Shown here: positions 53,955-63,559 of the stretch, one piece after another
Position numbering within the stretch: position 1 is the first letter of the stretch
How the letters are laid out: every line of letters starts with the position of its first letter
Origin: an uncultured Bacteroides sp.
GTDB taxonomy: Bacteria; Bacteroidota; Bacteroidia; Bacteroidales; Bacteroidaceae
Direction of reading: 5' to 3'
Assembly (NCBI RefSeq): GCF_963678425.1
Contig: NZ_OY782855.1
Location: forward strand, 1,860,001-1,924,000
Length of the DNA: 64,000 nt
Position numbers and translations under genes: made by a program
The notes under the pieces: generated by a model
What the model was told of the DNA's origin: nothing
Seen by the model: only the letters and a program-made list of their open reading frames with translations
The model's database searches: none

Positions 53955-54800
53955 CTTTTGGTTGAGAATACCTATGATGAAATAGGGCGTCTTCAGTCAA
54001 AGACACAGCATGGAGGGGTGGAAACCACCAATTATGCATATAACATACGAGGCTGGATGAAAAGCATGACAAGTAAACGTTTTAGTGAGAGCCTTTATTA
54101 CAATGATTCCTCCAATGGCAGTTTACCTTGTTACAATGGCAATATTGGTGCAATGAACTGGCAATTGCAGAATGACACCCAGCGAGGTTACAATTTTTTT
54201 TATGATGATTTAAGTCGTATTACTGCCGCCGATTATCAGAATAATGATCCAACGATTGACAAGAACTACTCAGCTTCTTATACTTATGATAAGATGGGGA
54301 ATATCAAGACCCTGAAAAGATATGGCCTTTTAAGCAAGCCTTCCACTTTTCAGGCCATTGATGATCTGGCATTAAATTACAATGGCAATCAACTGACAAC
54401 CATTGCAGATGCCGTAAATCCCGGTCCGCTATACACAGGTGCATTCAATTTTACAGATAGCATTAGCAATAAGATAGAATATAAATATGATACAAACGGA
54501 AACTTAACAGAAGATCTTAATAAAAAGATAGCCAAAATTCAATACAATATATTAAATTTGCCGAGTGCGCTGCAATTTACCGAAGGGCATACCACGGCGT
54601 ATCTTTATGATGCAGCCGGAGTGAAACGAAGAGTAAAGCAAGTGACTACTGCCGGAACTTATTGGTACCCATGGGAAGCACTCTTCCTGTACCCACTGAT
54701 AAGATAGCTGTAACAACCCAGACGGATTATTGCGGTAATGTAATCTATGAAAACGGAGTTCTTAGCAAAATACTGGTTGATGATGGCTATATAACCATGA
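53955..54800 (+). pseudogene. Rhs core fragment with frameshift (copy 6)
   Basis: Homologous to about 45442-46290 of the long Rhs gene. The frame is open (249 codons from 53958) through VENTYDEIGRLQSKTQHGG to the end of the YD-repeat part, then loses one base near 54650 relative to the other copies: the reading shifts to WYPWEALFLYPLIR and stops at 54707. In the other frame the homology resumes (PVPTDKIAVTTQTDYCGNVI) until 54800, where it ends abruptly at KSCWRMETKF. There is no core end and no tip. Confidence 0.8.
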
Positions 54801-54876
54801 AATCTTGTTGGAGGATGGAGACTAAGTTTAGAGCAATTTAAATATATATTATCAACGCATTCAATTAAATAATATT

Positions 54877-55335
54877 ATGCCAGAGTACTTTGATATCTCG
54901 CTTATAGTAAACAAAAGAAATAATTCAGGAAATAAAATTTGCAATTTCTTGAAAAAAATGAATCTATCAGAAGGCGAAAATGAATCAGAATATTTTGAAA
55001 ATAGGAAAATTATTGTATCTATTTTCGATTATGAGGATACTGACTTTTATGAAATATGTATTGGTATTCCTGAACAAATTTACCATAAAGAAGTATTTGA
55101 AAATGAATTAAAGCAGCTTACAAGTTTTATTCATGAATGTTTGAAACATAATAATTTTATACAATATGCTTTGTGCAGTTTTGAATTAAATGGATACTTA
55201 CTCAAAGACATCAGAAATCTTCAAGATTTTAATTGTAACTTATTGAATAAATTTCCAATAGTTTATTGTCGAAATGAAATATTAAGTTCTCCATTGCCAT
55301 TAGTCAATTTTAGTGCACAAGATATTTTTGTATAA
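54877..55335 (+). CDS. Unrecognised soluble protein, possible orphan immunity gene
   Basis: 152 residues from an ATG (MPEYFDISLIVNKRNNSGNK), with EDTDFYEICIGIPEQIYHKE and a cysteine-containing C-terminal half. It has no signal peptide or membrane helix. It follows a broken Rhs fragment by 77 bases and precedes another small gene by 47 bases, matching an immunity-gene position without a surviving toxin. The family is unknown. Confidence 0.5.
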   Translation: MPEYFDISLIVNKRNNSGNKICNFLKKMNLSEGENESEYFENRKIIVSIFDYEDTDFYEICIGIPEQIYHKEVFENELKQLTSFIHECLKHNNFIQYALCSFELNGYLLKDIRNLQDFNCNLLNKFPIVYCRNEILSSPLPLVNFSAQDIFV

Positions 55336-55382
55336 CTTGAAAACTAACTATTATAGAATGAGATACAATATAGGCCAAATAC

Positions 55383-55712
55383 ATGGAATTAAATAGAAAA
55401 CCAACAGTACAAGAGTTTAAACTCATAGATTATTTAATAGAAAAAGCCTCAATCAACTTATCTTCTAATCGGAAAGATAAGTTAATTGTACAAAGTATGG
55501 ATGATGGACAAATGGGCAGCTTACACCTATATCCAGATGGAAATATACTTAAGAAACGTATTTTTGGTAAATGTGCAAGCGAATATCAATTTAATGATGT
55601 AGATGGAATAGTAGTTATTGCATCTTTGTATGTTGATAATGAAAATGAATTGTTTGAACTTGACATCTGGAAAACTAATTATGAATCTCTTATAAAACTT
55701 CCTTTTGACTGA
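55383..55712 (+). CDS. DUF6984-like small protein, probable orphan immunity gene
   Basis: 109 residues. ELNRKPTVQEFKLIDYLIEK, VQSMDDGQMGSLHLYPDGN and LFELDIWKTNYESLIKLP together resemble DUF6984 proteins, small soluble proteins found near Rhs and other polymorphic toxins in Bacteroidetes. The family name is from memory. It is intact but has no partner tip; the downstream 400 bases contain only an Rhs scrap. Confidence 0.55.
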   Translation: MELNRKPTVQEFKLIDYLIEKASINLSSNRKDKLIVQSMDDGQMGSLHLYPDGNILKKRIFGKCASEYQFNDVDGIVVIASLYVDNENELFELDIWKTNYESLIKLPFD

Positions 55713-55959
55713 ATAGTTTGAAATTAATTATTATGGTCTGAAGAAATATATAGAGGATATTAGTAATATGCGTAATCAGAAACGGTTAATTAGCACCCTT
55801 CCAAAATTTAATATCATATTTGTTATACCAAATTCGATACAAATCTGTTATGGTAATACCACTGACTATCTATATGCCAGCAGTGTAGAGAGAATGGTAA
55901 ATATGTAATAACTGAAAACTTGTATGTTAGGTCAGGAAGTATTCTTCCTATATCCGCAA

Positions 55960-56045
55960 ACTAGGTAAATTATCCCTTTGGGATGACTTTCGGTGAAGGG
56001 ATTGATATTTCTGATAACAGATATAAATACAATGGAAAAGGTTTG
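55960..56045 (+). pseudogene. Rhs core scrap (copy 7)
   Basis: About 80 bases match the core (YPFGMTFGEGIDISDNRYKY then NGKG) and end at once in unrelated sequence. The preceding 55713-55959 and the following 56046-56112 hold no recognisable gene or structure. This scrap marks the right border of the Rhs region. Confidence 0.7.
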
Positions 56046-56112
56046 CTGAAAAATCCAAGCTAGTTTCAATACAATATTGATGCGACTTGGATTATTCAAC
56101 AAACCCTATATA

Positions 56113-57300
56113 CTAATACCGCTCAATAATTTCCATGCACATACGTCCATTATGATAAGGACATTTCCAGAATCCGGCTTTATCATCGGCTTTATTGATT
56201 GTTCCATCAGCTTTCAGGCTCCAATACCATTCACCGTTTTTCTCATCAATAAGATGTTTCTTTATAAAATCCCAGCAAGTCAGAGCTTTTTCAAGAGCAT
56301 CTTCCCGATGGAAATGCTGGTAGAGATTGATATATCCCACAACTGTTTCCGCCTGAACCCACCAATGACGGTCGGCATCTATATGGCTGCTTTCCAGATT
56401 CTGTTCATAGATCATTCCACCATCCGAAAGAAGCCCTCCGGCTGCTGCATTGGCAATTCGAGGAACCACCTCTTCTACCCTTTTCAATAGTTCAGCATCG
56501 TCAAGCACCAGTGCAGCTTCATGGATTAGCCAGGAAGCCTCTATATCATGACCGTAAGAGATGATATGATCCTTGCCATTCCAATCTTCGTCAAAGAAGA
56601 GACGCAGATGATTAGTTTCCTTGTTTAATATCTTATCAAGGAATATCTCTACCAAATTCTTTATCTGCTTCTTCAGTTCTTCGTCTTTCCATACCCTGTA
56701 TAAATTGGTATATGGTTCCAGAATATGAAGATGCGTGTTCATTGTCTTCTTTTCGTTGGCATCCTTCTCGCTTAAACGCATATCGGCAGTCTCATACCAT
56801 TCACGGGTTAACGCCTCCAGATAGCCATTTTTCTCTTTATCAAAACTATGTTCCTCAATGGAATGGAATAGTTTAACAGCATATTCCAGAGCTTCCTTAT
56901 CACCGGTTGCCCTGCTAAACTCGCTCAATCCATAAATGGCAAAGCCTAGTGCATAAATCTGTTTCTTTGTATCAAATGGATTCCCTTTGTAATCGAGCGA
57001 CCAATAGATACCACCAAACTCTTTATCATAGAATTTATCTATCACGAACCTCTTGGCCCGATTAGCCATTTCAAGATATTCTTCTTTCTTCAGGAGGCGG
57101 TAAGCAGATGAGTATGTCCAGAGGATACGGGCATTAAGTATCGCTCCTTTTTCTGCTTCGAAAATCAGCTCTTCCTTACCAGTTATTTGTCCATAGAAGC
57201 CCCCGTTTTCTTTGTCCTGCATCTTATTTTCCCAGTATGGAAGAATATTATTCTGCAACACATCAAGCACTTCCGCTTTTAATTCATTTATATTGTTCAT
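56113..57300 (-). CDS. Mannobiose/cellobiose 2-epimerase (AGE family)
   Basis: 395 residues of the N-acylglucosamine/cellobiose 2-epimerase family, an (alpha/alpha)6 barrel. Conserved active-site regions include WENKMQDKENGGFYGQITGK, YGHDIEASWLIHEAALVL and DRHWWVQAETVVGYINLYQ, with histidines expected to act as acid/base. The GH130, GH26 and transporter neighbours point to beta-1,4-mannobiose as substrate, converted to 4-O-beta-mannosyl-glucose in the cytoplasm, as in the described B. fragilis pathway. Last gene of the minus-strand cluster, 5 bases after the transporter. Epimerisation of cellobiose is also possible. Confidence 0.88.
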   Translation of the reverse strand: MNNINELKAEVLDVLQNNILPYWENKMQDKENGGFYGQITGKEELIFEAEKGAILNARILWTYSSAYRLLKKEEYLEMANRAKRFVIDKFYDKEFGGIYWSLDYKGNPFDTKKQIYALGFAIYGLSEFSRATGDKEALEYAVKLFHSIEEHSFDKEKNGYLEALTREWYETADMRLSEKDANEKKTMNTHLHILEPYTNLYRVWKDEELKKQIKNLVEIFLDKILNKETNHLRLFFDEDWNGKDHIISYGHDIEASWLIHEAALVLDDAELLKRVEEVVPRIANAAAGGLLSDGGMIYEQNLESSHIDADRHWWVQAETVVGYINLYQHFHREDALEKALTCWDFIKKHLIDEKNGEWYWSLKADGTINKADDKAGFWKCPYHNGRMCMEIIERY

Positions 57301-57305
57301 AGTTT

Positions 57306-58694
57306 CTACTTTAAATCTTTACGACGTTCTTCAAGTTGCAGGGTAATGTTCTTTACTTTCTTCTCGCTGAGCGGATAAAAAGAGATAAAGATTACCGAAA
57401 GAACCGTACCTATAGCCGGAAGGAAACTCAACATCATCTTAATACCTGTAATGGCATTCTCAGATTGTGCCACATTTGCCTTGAAACCGAAGTAAGACAA
57501 TAACCAACCGGTCAAAGCTCCTCCTAATGTCCATCCCAGTTTCTGGGACATGGAAGAGGAAGAGAAGATCAATCCGGTGGCACGACGCCCGCATTTCAAT
57601 TCAGAATAATCGGCTATATCAGCATACATAGACCACAGAAGTGGGAAGATAATTCCGGCACAAGTACTAATCAAGGCCTGGAATACAAATATCAGCACCA
57701 ACTGTCCGGGAGTAAACCAGAAGAAAGCAATGCTTAGTACCGTTGCAATAGCCATTGCTCCCATATAAGTCATTTTCTTTCCAATGTGATTTGCAACAGG
57801 AGCGGCCAAAGCCACACCCACCATATTAGATGCCTGACCCAGTGCCAGATAAAGAGAAGTCCACGTAACCGTTACTCCCAATGATGCTATTTTGAGGGAG
57901 TTGTCCTCCAAAACATAATACTTGAAATAATAGATCGTTGCTCCGTCGCGAATAGAGTTAAAAATCAATGCTGCAATGCCTGCTCCCAACAAAATCCACC
58001 ATGGGCGATTATGCCACAAATCGAGTAAATCTTCTTTCAGAGTGCTCTTTTCTTCCTGCTTTACCGGTTTTACCCTTTCTCTTGTCAGAGCAAAACACCC
58101 TATAAACAGAGCAACGCACATTGTGGCTATTACGGCAACACCGTAAGTCCAACCCTGTTGAGGATTCACTCCCCCACCAATTTTCGAGAAGAATTCCACC
58201 AACGGCTGAATAATCAATAAAGCGATGAAACTACCCAGATAGGCGAAAAACATTCTATATGAAGAAAGGGTGGTTCGTTCCTGCGGATTAGGTGTCATCA
58301 CTCCAAGCAATGAAGCGTAGGGCACATTGATTGCAGAATAAACCATCATCATTAGCGTGTAAGTGAGATATGCATAAGCAAGCTTCCACTCAGTACTAAA
58401 ATGGGGCGTTACAAAAGTAAGCACACCAATTATTCCGAAAGGGAGAGCTATATAGAGCAGATACGGACGGAATTTACCCCACCGGGACTCTGTTCTGTCG
58501 GCAATCACTCCGATTACAGGGTCAAGAAATGAATCCCATACACGAGTGATGAGAAACATTGTTCCAACTGCTGCCGGAGCCAGCCCGTAAACATCTGTAT
58601 AGAAGTAAAGAAGATACATTCCGAAAATCTTCCAGAACATGGAAGAAGCCATATCTCCGAAACCGTAACCTATTTTCTCTGTTAGTTTTATCAT
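57306..58694 (-). CDS. GPH-family sugar:cation symporter (MelB-like)
   Basis: 462 residues with 12 membrane segments. KIGYGFGDMASSMFWK at the start, ITRVWDSFLDPVIGVIADRT in the first loop and RWGKFRPYLLY are the glycoside-pentoside-hexuronide symporter signatures. It likely imports mannobiose or similar manno-oligosaccharides with sodium or protons. It is 5 bases before the epimerase gene and 64 bases after the phosphorylase gene, matching the published mannan cluster order in Bacteroides. Confidence 0.92.
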   Translation of the reverse strand: MIKLTEKIGYGFGDMASSMFWKIFGMYLLYFYTDVYGLAPAAVGTMFLITRVWDSFLDPVIGVIADRTESRWGKFRPYLLYIALPFGIIGVLTFVTPHFSTEWKLAYAYLTYTLMMMVYSAINVPYASLLGVMTPNPQERTTLSSYRMFFAYLGSFIALLIIQPLVEFFSKIGGGVNPQQGWTYGVAVIATMCVALFIGCFALTRERVKPVKQEEKSTLKEDLLDLWHNRPWWILLGAGIAALIFNSIRDGATIYYFKYYVLEDNSLKIASLGVTVTWTSLYLALGQASNMVGVALAAPVANHIGKKMTYMGAMAIATVLSIAFFWFTPGQLVLIFVFQALISTCAGIIFPLLWSMYADIADYSELKCGRRATGLIFSSSSMSQKLGWTLGGALTGWLLSYFGFKANVAQSENAITGIKMMLSFLPAIGTVLSVIFISFYPLSEKKVKNITLQLEERRKDLK

Positions 58695-58758
58695 GATATT
58701 ATTTCAAAATTAAATCTAAAGTAAACTTTTTATACGAGAATATTAACGATTCCAACTA

Positions 58759-59937
58759 TTATTTATTGGCCAGCTTACTAAGATTCTTTTCTACCTGTTT
58801 CTTTATTGTCTCCACAGATGCGGAAGTGGTAAAACCATCTTCAGGAGTATTCATGCAATAATCCACCAACTTATCAACAGTTGAGGTGGCCACATGCATA
58901 CGGGTATCGGAAGATGCGTAATAGATAAACACTGTTCCGTCCTCGTCGGCAATCCAACCGTTACTGAATAGCACATTAGATACATCACCAATTCGTTCTT
59001 CTCCCACAGGAGCCATGAAATATCCGCCCGGAGAAGCAATCAGTCTGGAAGGATCTTCCAGAGAAGTCATATACATATAGAGCACATATCGCAAACCGGC
59101 GGCACATCCTCTTACTCCGTGAGCCAGATGAAGCCAGCCTTTTTGGGTTTTTATAGGATGAGGACCTTCCCCATTCTTTACTTCCTTGATAGTATGATAA
59201 TAACGATGATCAATAATCTTTTCCTCTCTAACTACTGCATTTGTCATATCATCAATCAATGCCCAGCCAATACCTCCGCCACTTCCGGCATCAATAAAGC
59301 CATCTTGCGGACGTGTATAGAGTGCATATTTCCCATCCACAAACTCAGGGTGAAGCACTACATTGCGTTGCTGACTCTTTGATTTCAAATCCGGCAGACG
59401 TTCCCAATTCTTTAAATCTTTTGTTCGTGCAATTCCGGCAGTAGCTGTTGCCGTAGAAAGATCGCCCGCAGGGGCTTTAGGATCGAGACGTTCGGCACAG
59501 AACACACCGTAAATCCAGCCATCTTCGTGAGCTGTAAGGCGCATATCATAAATGTTAGTCGCAGGATCTTCCGTATCGGGCATAGTTACAGGGAAATCCC
59601 AGAAGCGGAAGTTGTCTATTCCGTTGGGGCTTTCGGCCACTGCAAAGAAAGATTTACGGTCGGCACCCTCAACGCGTACCACAAGAATATACTTTCCGTT
59701 CCATTTTATCGCTCCGGAATTTAAAGCCGCATTCATTCCAATGCGCTCCATAAGGTATGGATTGGTCTTTTCATCCAGATCGTATCGCCAGATTACAGGA
59801 GTATGTGCAGCTGTCAAAACCGGATTTTTATATCTTGTGAACAGACCATTTGTCACTTCTTCAGGCTCATTCTTTTTATTCAGGAAAGCTTCATGGTCTG
59901 CTAATATTTTTGCTGTTTTATCTTCAAACTTATTCAT
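58759..59937 (-). CDS. 4-O-beta-D-mannosyl-D-glucose phosphorylase (GH130)
   Basis: 392 residues of GH130 subfamily 1. D131 in NIYDMRLT is the catalytic acid at the same residue number as in the B. fragilis enzyme, as I remember it; HGVRGCAAGLRYVLYMYMTS and YYASSDTRMHVATS are further family segments. It phosphorolyses mannosyl-glucose to mannose-1-phosphate and glucose in the cytoplasm. The epimerase at 56113 would make its substrate. There is no signal peptide, as expected. Confidence 0.92.
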   Translation of the reverse strand: MNKFEDKTAKILADHEAFLNKKNEPEEVTNGLFTRYKNPVLTAAHTPVIWRYDLDEKTNPYLMERIGMNAALNSGAIKWNGKYILVVRVEGADRKSFFAVAESPNGIDNFRFWDFPVTMPDTEDPATNIYDMRLTAHEDGWIYGVFCAERLDPKAPAGDLSTATATAGIARTKDLKNWERLPDLKSKSQQRNVVLHPEFVDGKYALYTRPQDGFIDAGSGGGIGWALIDDMTNAVVREEKIIDHRYYHTIKEVKNGEGPHPIKTQKGWLHLAHGVRGCAAGLRYVLYMYMTSLEDPSRLIASPGGYFMAPVGEERIGDVSNVLFSNGWIADEDGTVFIYYASSDTRMHVATSTVDKLVDYCMNTPEDGFTTSASVETIKKQVEKNLSKLANK

Positions 59938-59975
59938 AATAATTGGGTTACATTAAATCGTTAGTCAATTAGATT

Positions 59976-61118
59976 TTACTTATACAAGTTCTTCACATCT
60001 TTGCAGAAGAACGTTTTTGGCTGATTATAGAATTCCACAAAGTTAGGAGCCGATGCCTGACCCGGATAGGGAGCATAGAAATGGTTCTGCTTGTCGTGGG
60101 CATTGCGCCAAACCAATACATAAGAAATAGGGTATTTATCGATCACCGGAAAGAGAACATCCATCCACCAATTGGCTATTGGCAAAGCTTCCAGACCAGT
60201 TTCTGTTACGGCAATCACTTTATGATGCTCCTTACCTAACTTAGTGAGATAGGTTAACACCGTATTCATTAAAGTTTTGTATTCTTCCGTTCCTTCAGGT
60301 TTTACAGAAGGATAACAATCAAATCCCAACAGATCGACATAGCTATCCCCCGGATATCGTTCCATATACTCATCCACTGTTTTTTCGCTGCCTGGAGAGT
60401 AAGCATAAAGCAAATTTGTGACGCCATGCGAAGTGAGGTAATCGTGAGTCATTTTCCACAGATCCTTATATTCCTGAGGGGTACAATGTGACTTTCCCCA
60501 CCAGAACCAGCTGCCTGTATGTTCATGCCAGGGGCGGAACAATACCGGAATGCTCTTTCCATCGGCTGTTTTAAGTGATTTAAAGAAAACAGTTAGTTTA
60601 TTTAACCATGAAAGGAATAGTTCATGCTTTGAACCACCCGGCAAAATGGATTTTACTACTCCGTCTGTCTTAACATCCCACGCATCTCCTCCGGTTAATG
60701 GGTTATTCAAATGCCAGCTAACGGTATTGAGGCCACCACGAAGGTATTGAGCTACAATATCTTTACGAATTCTATCAAAAGGAATCTTATCAAGATTCTT
60801 ATCATCACCCAGTTCAATGTGACCTAAATCCCATCCACACACGGCAGGATAGTCTCCACATACACTTTTTACGTCGGAGCGATCTGAATCTCCGTCCCAG
60901 CCTATACCATAAGCTGTATCATCCTGATGACCAAACATGAATCCCTTTGCCGGTATATTCTGAAGATTCTTCAGTAAGTTCTGTGTTTCCACAGTTCTTT
61001 TCTGGGAGGGTTTAACCACCTTACCAGTAACCTTATTTGCTGCACCACAAGAAACTATTCCCGCAATAAGGAGAGCTCCGGCAGCAATATTCCTAATCTT
61101 TTCAACCATACTAATCAT
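59976..61118 (-). CDS. GH26 beta-mannanase lipoprotein
   Basis: 380 residues. The leader ends in a lipobox (LIAGIVSC, Cys24), so it is membrane-anchored. The GH26 catalytic pair is visible: acid/base E199 in FRPWHEHTGSWFWWG and nucleophile E306 in AVTETGLEALP. It should release mannobiose from beta-1,4-mannan, either at the cell surface or in the periplasm. It is 38 bases upstream of the phosphorylase gene and 124 bases downstream of the GH3 gene. A start three residues later (MVEKIRN) is possible. Confidence 0.92.
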   Translation of the reverse strand: MISMVEKIRNIAAGALLIAGIVSCGAANKVTGKVVKPSQKRTVETQNLLKNLQNIPAKGFMFGHQDDTAYGIGWDGDSDRSDVKSVCGDYPAVCGWDLGHIELGDDKNLDKIPFDRIRKDIVAQYLRGGLNTVSWHLNNPLTGGDAWDVKTDGVVKSILPGGSKHELFLSWLNKLTVFFKSLKTADGKSIPVLFRPWHEHTGSWFWWGKSHCTPQEYKDLWKMTHDYLTSHGVTNLLYAYSPGSEKTVDEYMERYPGDSYVDLLGFDCYPSVKPEGTEEYKTLMNTVLTYLTKLGKEHHKVIAVTETGLEALPIANWWMDVLFPVIDKYPISYVLVWRNAHDKQNHFYAPYPGQASAPNFVEFYNQPKTFFCKDVKNLYK

Positions 61119-61148
61119 TATTTAAATTCTTAAAGGAATCTTTTTCAC

Positions 61149-61236
61149 GAACTGTGCAGATCGCATGAATGAGTTGCGCAAGTCATTAAAACGAGCTGTG
61201 CAGGTCGTTATTTCGAGTTGCGCAACTCATTACAAA
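61149..61236. repeat. Four-unit 22-bp tandem repeat of palindromic cores
   Basis: Cores GAACTGTGCAGATC (61149), GAGTTGCGCAAGTC (61171), GAGCTGTGCAGGTC (61193) and GAGTTGCGCAACTC (61215) repeat exactly every 22 bases; the last is a perfect 14-base palindrome and the others are imperfect ones. Tails are AT-rich (CATTAAAAC type). The array fills most of the 124-base gap between the GH3 and GH26 genes. It could be a binding array, an RNA-processing or stabilising hairpin set, or an intergenic repeat family. Confidence 0.85.
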
Positions 61237-61242
61237 CATTCC

Positions 61243-63543
61243 TTATTTAACCAAAAAATTCTGCTTTAATAATGCACTATCTTCCGAGGAAGATCCAACC
61301 ATTACAATAAACTCTCCCGGTTCTACCTGCCAGTTCATCTTCTTATCATAGAAGGCAAGTTTATCAGGAGTAACGGTGAAGCTCACCACTTTACTCTCTC
61401 CCGCTTTCAAGGCAACACGGGCAAAATCCTTCAGTTCCTTAACAGGGCGGGTAACGCAACTGAACTTATCACGGATGTAAAGCTGAGCAATCTCCACTCC
61501 ATCGCGATCTCCTGTGTTGGTTATCTTAACGCTGACCTTTACATTGCCGTCTTTATTTATTTCGGTTTTGTCTAGTTTCAAATCATCATACTTATAAGTT
61601 GTGTATGAAAGCCCATATCCAAAAGGATAAAGCGGAGTGCTTGGTTTTACTACATACGGATGGAAATACTGCGAAGGTTTATTATTATAAATCATTTGCA
61701 ACTGACCTACACTGCGAGGGATAGTAACCGGTAGTTTAGCAGATGGATTCACCTTTCCGTAAAGGATTTCGGCAACAGCCTGACCGCCATACATTCCCGG
61801 TTCCCAAGCTTCAACGATAGCAGGAAGATGTTCGGCTGCCCATTCCACACCCAGTTGACGACCATTCACAAGAATCAGAATCGTAGGTTTACCTGAAGCA
61901 GCGACTTTCTTAATCAGTTCATTCTGCAATCCAACTAAATCAATATCCGAGCGGTCGGTATCTTCACCTCCGGTACGGTCCTTCCAGCGGAAACGCATCA
62001 TGTATTCTCCGGCAACTACAATATTCAAATCGGCATTTTTTGCTTTATCAGCAGCCTCATCAACCTTTTTCTGATCCATGTTTCGGGGATCCCATCCCTG
62101 ATCTACAAAGTCAAAACTTGTCTGCGGAGCTGTCATTTTCAATCCCTGAAGGATGGTTATTACATTCTCTTCTTTCTGAACCGCACTCCAGTCGCCCAGA
62201 ATGTTCATATCATTGGCATTGATGCCTGTAACCAATACTTTTTTATACTTATCCTGCGAAAGAGGAAGTACACCGCTATTCTTCAATAACACAATACCAT
62301 TGCGTGCAGCCTCCAAAGCTGTAGCTCTGTGCTCACTGCACAAACGGATTTTCATGCTTTGCTTCTCGTCGGCATAAGGCTGTTCAAACAGTCCAAGACG
62401 GAACTTCACATCCAGAATGCGGCGAACAGATTCATCAATACGTGATTCAGGAATGCGGCCTTCTTTCACCAGTTCAACCACATCTTCGTTCCACTTAACG
62501 CCATGCATGTGCATATCCATTCCGGCCATGATGCTTTGATAGAAGGCTTCTTTTATATTCTCTGCCGTAGCATGTAAATCATTTATATGTTCAATGTCCA
62601 TCCAGTCACTAACCACAAACCCGGGGAACTTCCATTCCTTACGAAGAACATCCTCCATCAGCCAGTCATTGCTGTGACAAGGAATTCCATTAAGCTCATT
62701 ATGAGCAGTCATCAAGGACATTGCACCAGCCTCAACACCAGCCTTGAAAGGTGGAAAGAAAACTTCACGCAGTGTACGCTCAGACAAATCTGCCGGAGCA
62801 CCATTGGTTCCGTTCAGAGGCTCACTACCACCGACAAAATGCTTGATACAAGCCAGCACATCTTCCTTACTATTAAGTTTTTCCTGATATCCCTTAACAG
62901 ACTGAACGCCCATCAACGAAACCAAATAAGGATCTTCTCCGTAAGTTTCGCCTACCCTGCCCCAACGAGCGTCGCGGGCAACCTCCACATTCGGGTTAAA
63001 GGTCCAGTGCATATTCATGGCACGCATCTCCTTTGCTGTCTGGCGGGCAATCTTATAGGCCATATCCAGATCGAAAGAAGAAGCTAGGCCAATGTTTGTT
63101 GGGTAAACTGTATTATCGGGTGCATTCGCATTACCGTGAATAGCATCAATACCGAAGATTATAGGAATTTGCAATCTGCTTTTCATAGCCAGCGATTGCA
63201 GGTAATTGGCCTCTTTCAACGTTAGCACGTGCAGGAAAGAACCAATCCGTCCGGTTTCCGTCCACTTCACAATATCCTCAACAGTAGTGCCGGGATAGAA
63301 TGCATTAGCAGTATTGGTTCTTAACTGATCAGCAGTAAGCGTAGCCTGAGCAGCCTTAATATGTTCAATACCGACAAATTGATTCATCTGTCCCACCTTT
63401 TCCTCAAGAGTCATTCGTTGGAGTAAATCCTCCACCCTGTCTTTTACCGGAGCCGAAGCATCCTTGTAAACCTCTTTCTTATTCCCATTAGAGAAAGAGC
63501 TTGTTAAGATTAACGTCATAGCAGCTAATAATATCTTTTTCAT
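61243..63543 (-). CDS. GH3 beta-glycosidase, secreted
   Basis: 766 residues. A signal peptide (MKKILLAAMTLILTSSFS) is followed by the GH3 barrel with KHFVGGSEPLNG and the nucleophile D313 in GFVVSDWMDIEHI, the second alpha/beta sandwich domain (about 410-640) and a C-terminal Fn3-like domain (about 680-755). Such enzymes remove terminal beta-linked glucose; in this cluster it would trim glucomannan or manno-oligosaccharides. A periplasmic location is likely. It is 16 bases downstream of the partial GH26 gene. Confidence 0.93.
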   Translation of the reverse strand: MKKILLAAMTLILTSSFSNGNKKEVYKDASAPVKDRVEDLLQRMTLEEKVGQMNQFVGIEHIKAAQATLTADQLRTNTANAFYPGTTVEDIVKWTETGRIGSFLHVLTLKEANYLQSLAMKSRLQIPIIFGIDAIHGNANAPDNTVYPTNIGLASSFDLDMAYKIARQTAKEMRAMNMHWTFNPNVEVARDARWGRVGETYGEDPYLVSLMGVQSVKGYQEKLNSKEDVLACIKHFVGGSEPLNGTNGAPADLSERTLREVFFPPFKAGVEAGAMSLMTAHNELNGIPCHSNDWLMEDVLRKEWKFPGFVVSDWMDIEHINDLHATAENIKEAFYQSIMAGMDMHMHGVKWNEDVVELVKEGRIPESRIDESVRRILDVKFRLGLFEQPYADEKQSMKIRLCSEHRATALEAARNGIVLLKNSGVLPLSQDKYKKVLVTGINANDMNILGDWSAVQKEENVITILQGLKMTAPQTSFDFVDQGWDPRNMDQKKVDEAADKAKNADLNIVVAGEYMMRFRWKDRTGGEDTDRSDIDLVGLQNELIKKVAASGKPTILILVNGRQLGVEWAAEHLPAIVEAWEPGMYGGQAVAEILYGKVNPSAKLPVTIPRSVGQLQMIYNNKPSQYFHPYVVKPSTPLYPFGYGLSYTTYKYDDLKLDKTEINKDGNVKVSVKITNTGDRDGVEIAQLYIRDKFSCVTRPVKELKDFARVALKAGESKVVSFTVTPDKLAFYDKKMNWQVEPGEFIVMVGSSSEDSALLKQNFLVK

Positions 63544-63559
63544 GATAGTATAGTAATAT

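Noticed and set aside
42187..56045. Region considered as a prophage or type VI secretion cluster
   Set aside because: No phage structural, integrase, tss, VgrG or PAAR genes were found; only Rhs pieces, small genes and repeats are present.
61149..61236. Regular short repeats considered as a CRISPR array
   Set aside because: Units are only 22 bases with no conserved repeat plus unique spacer layout, and no cas genes are present.
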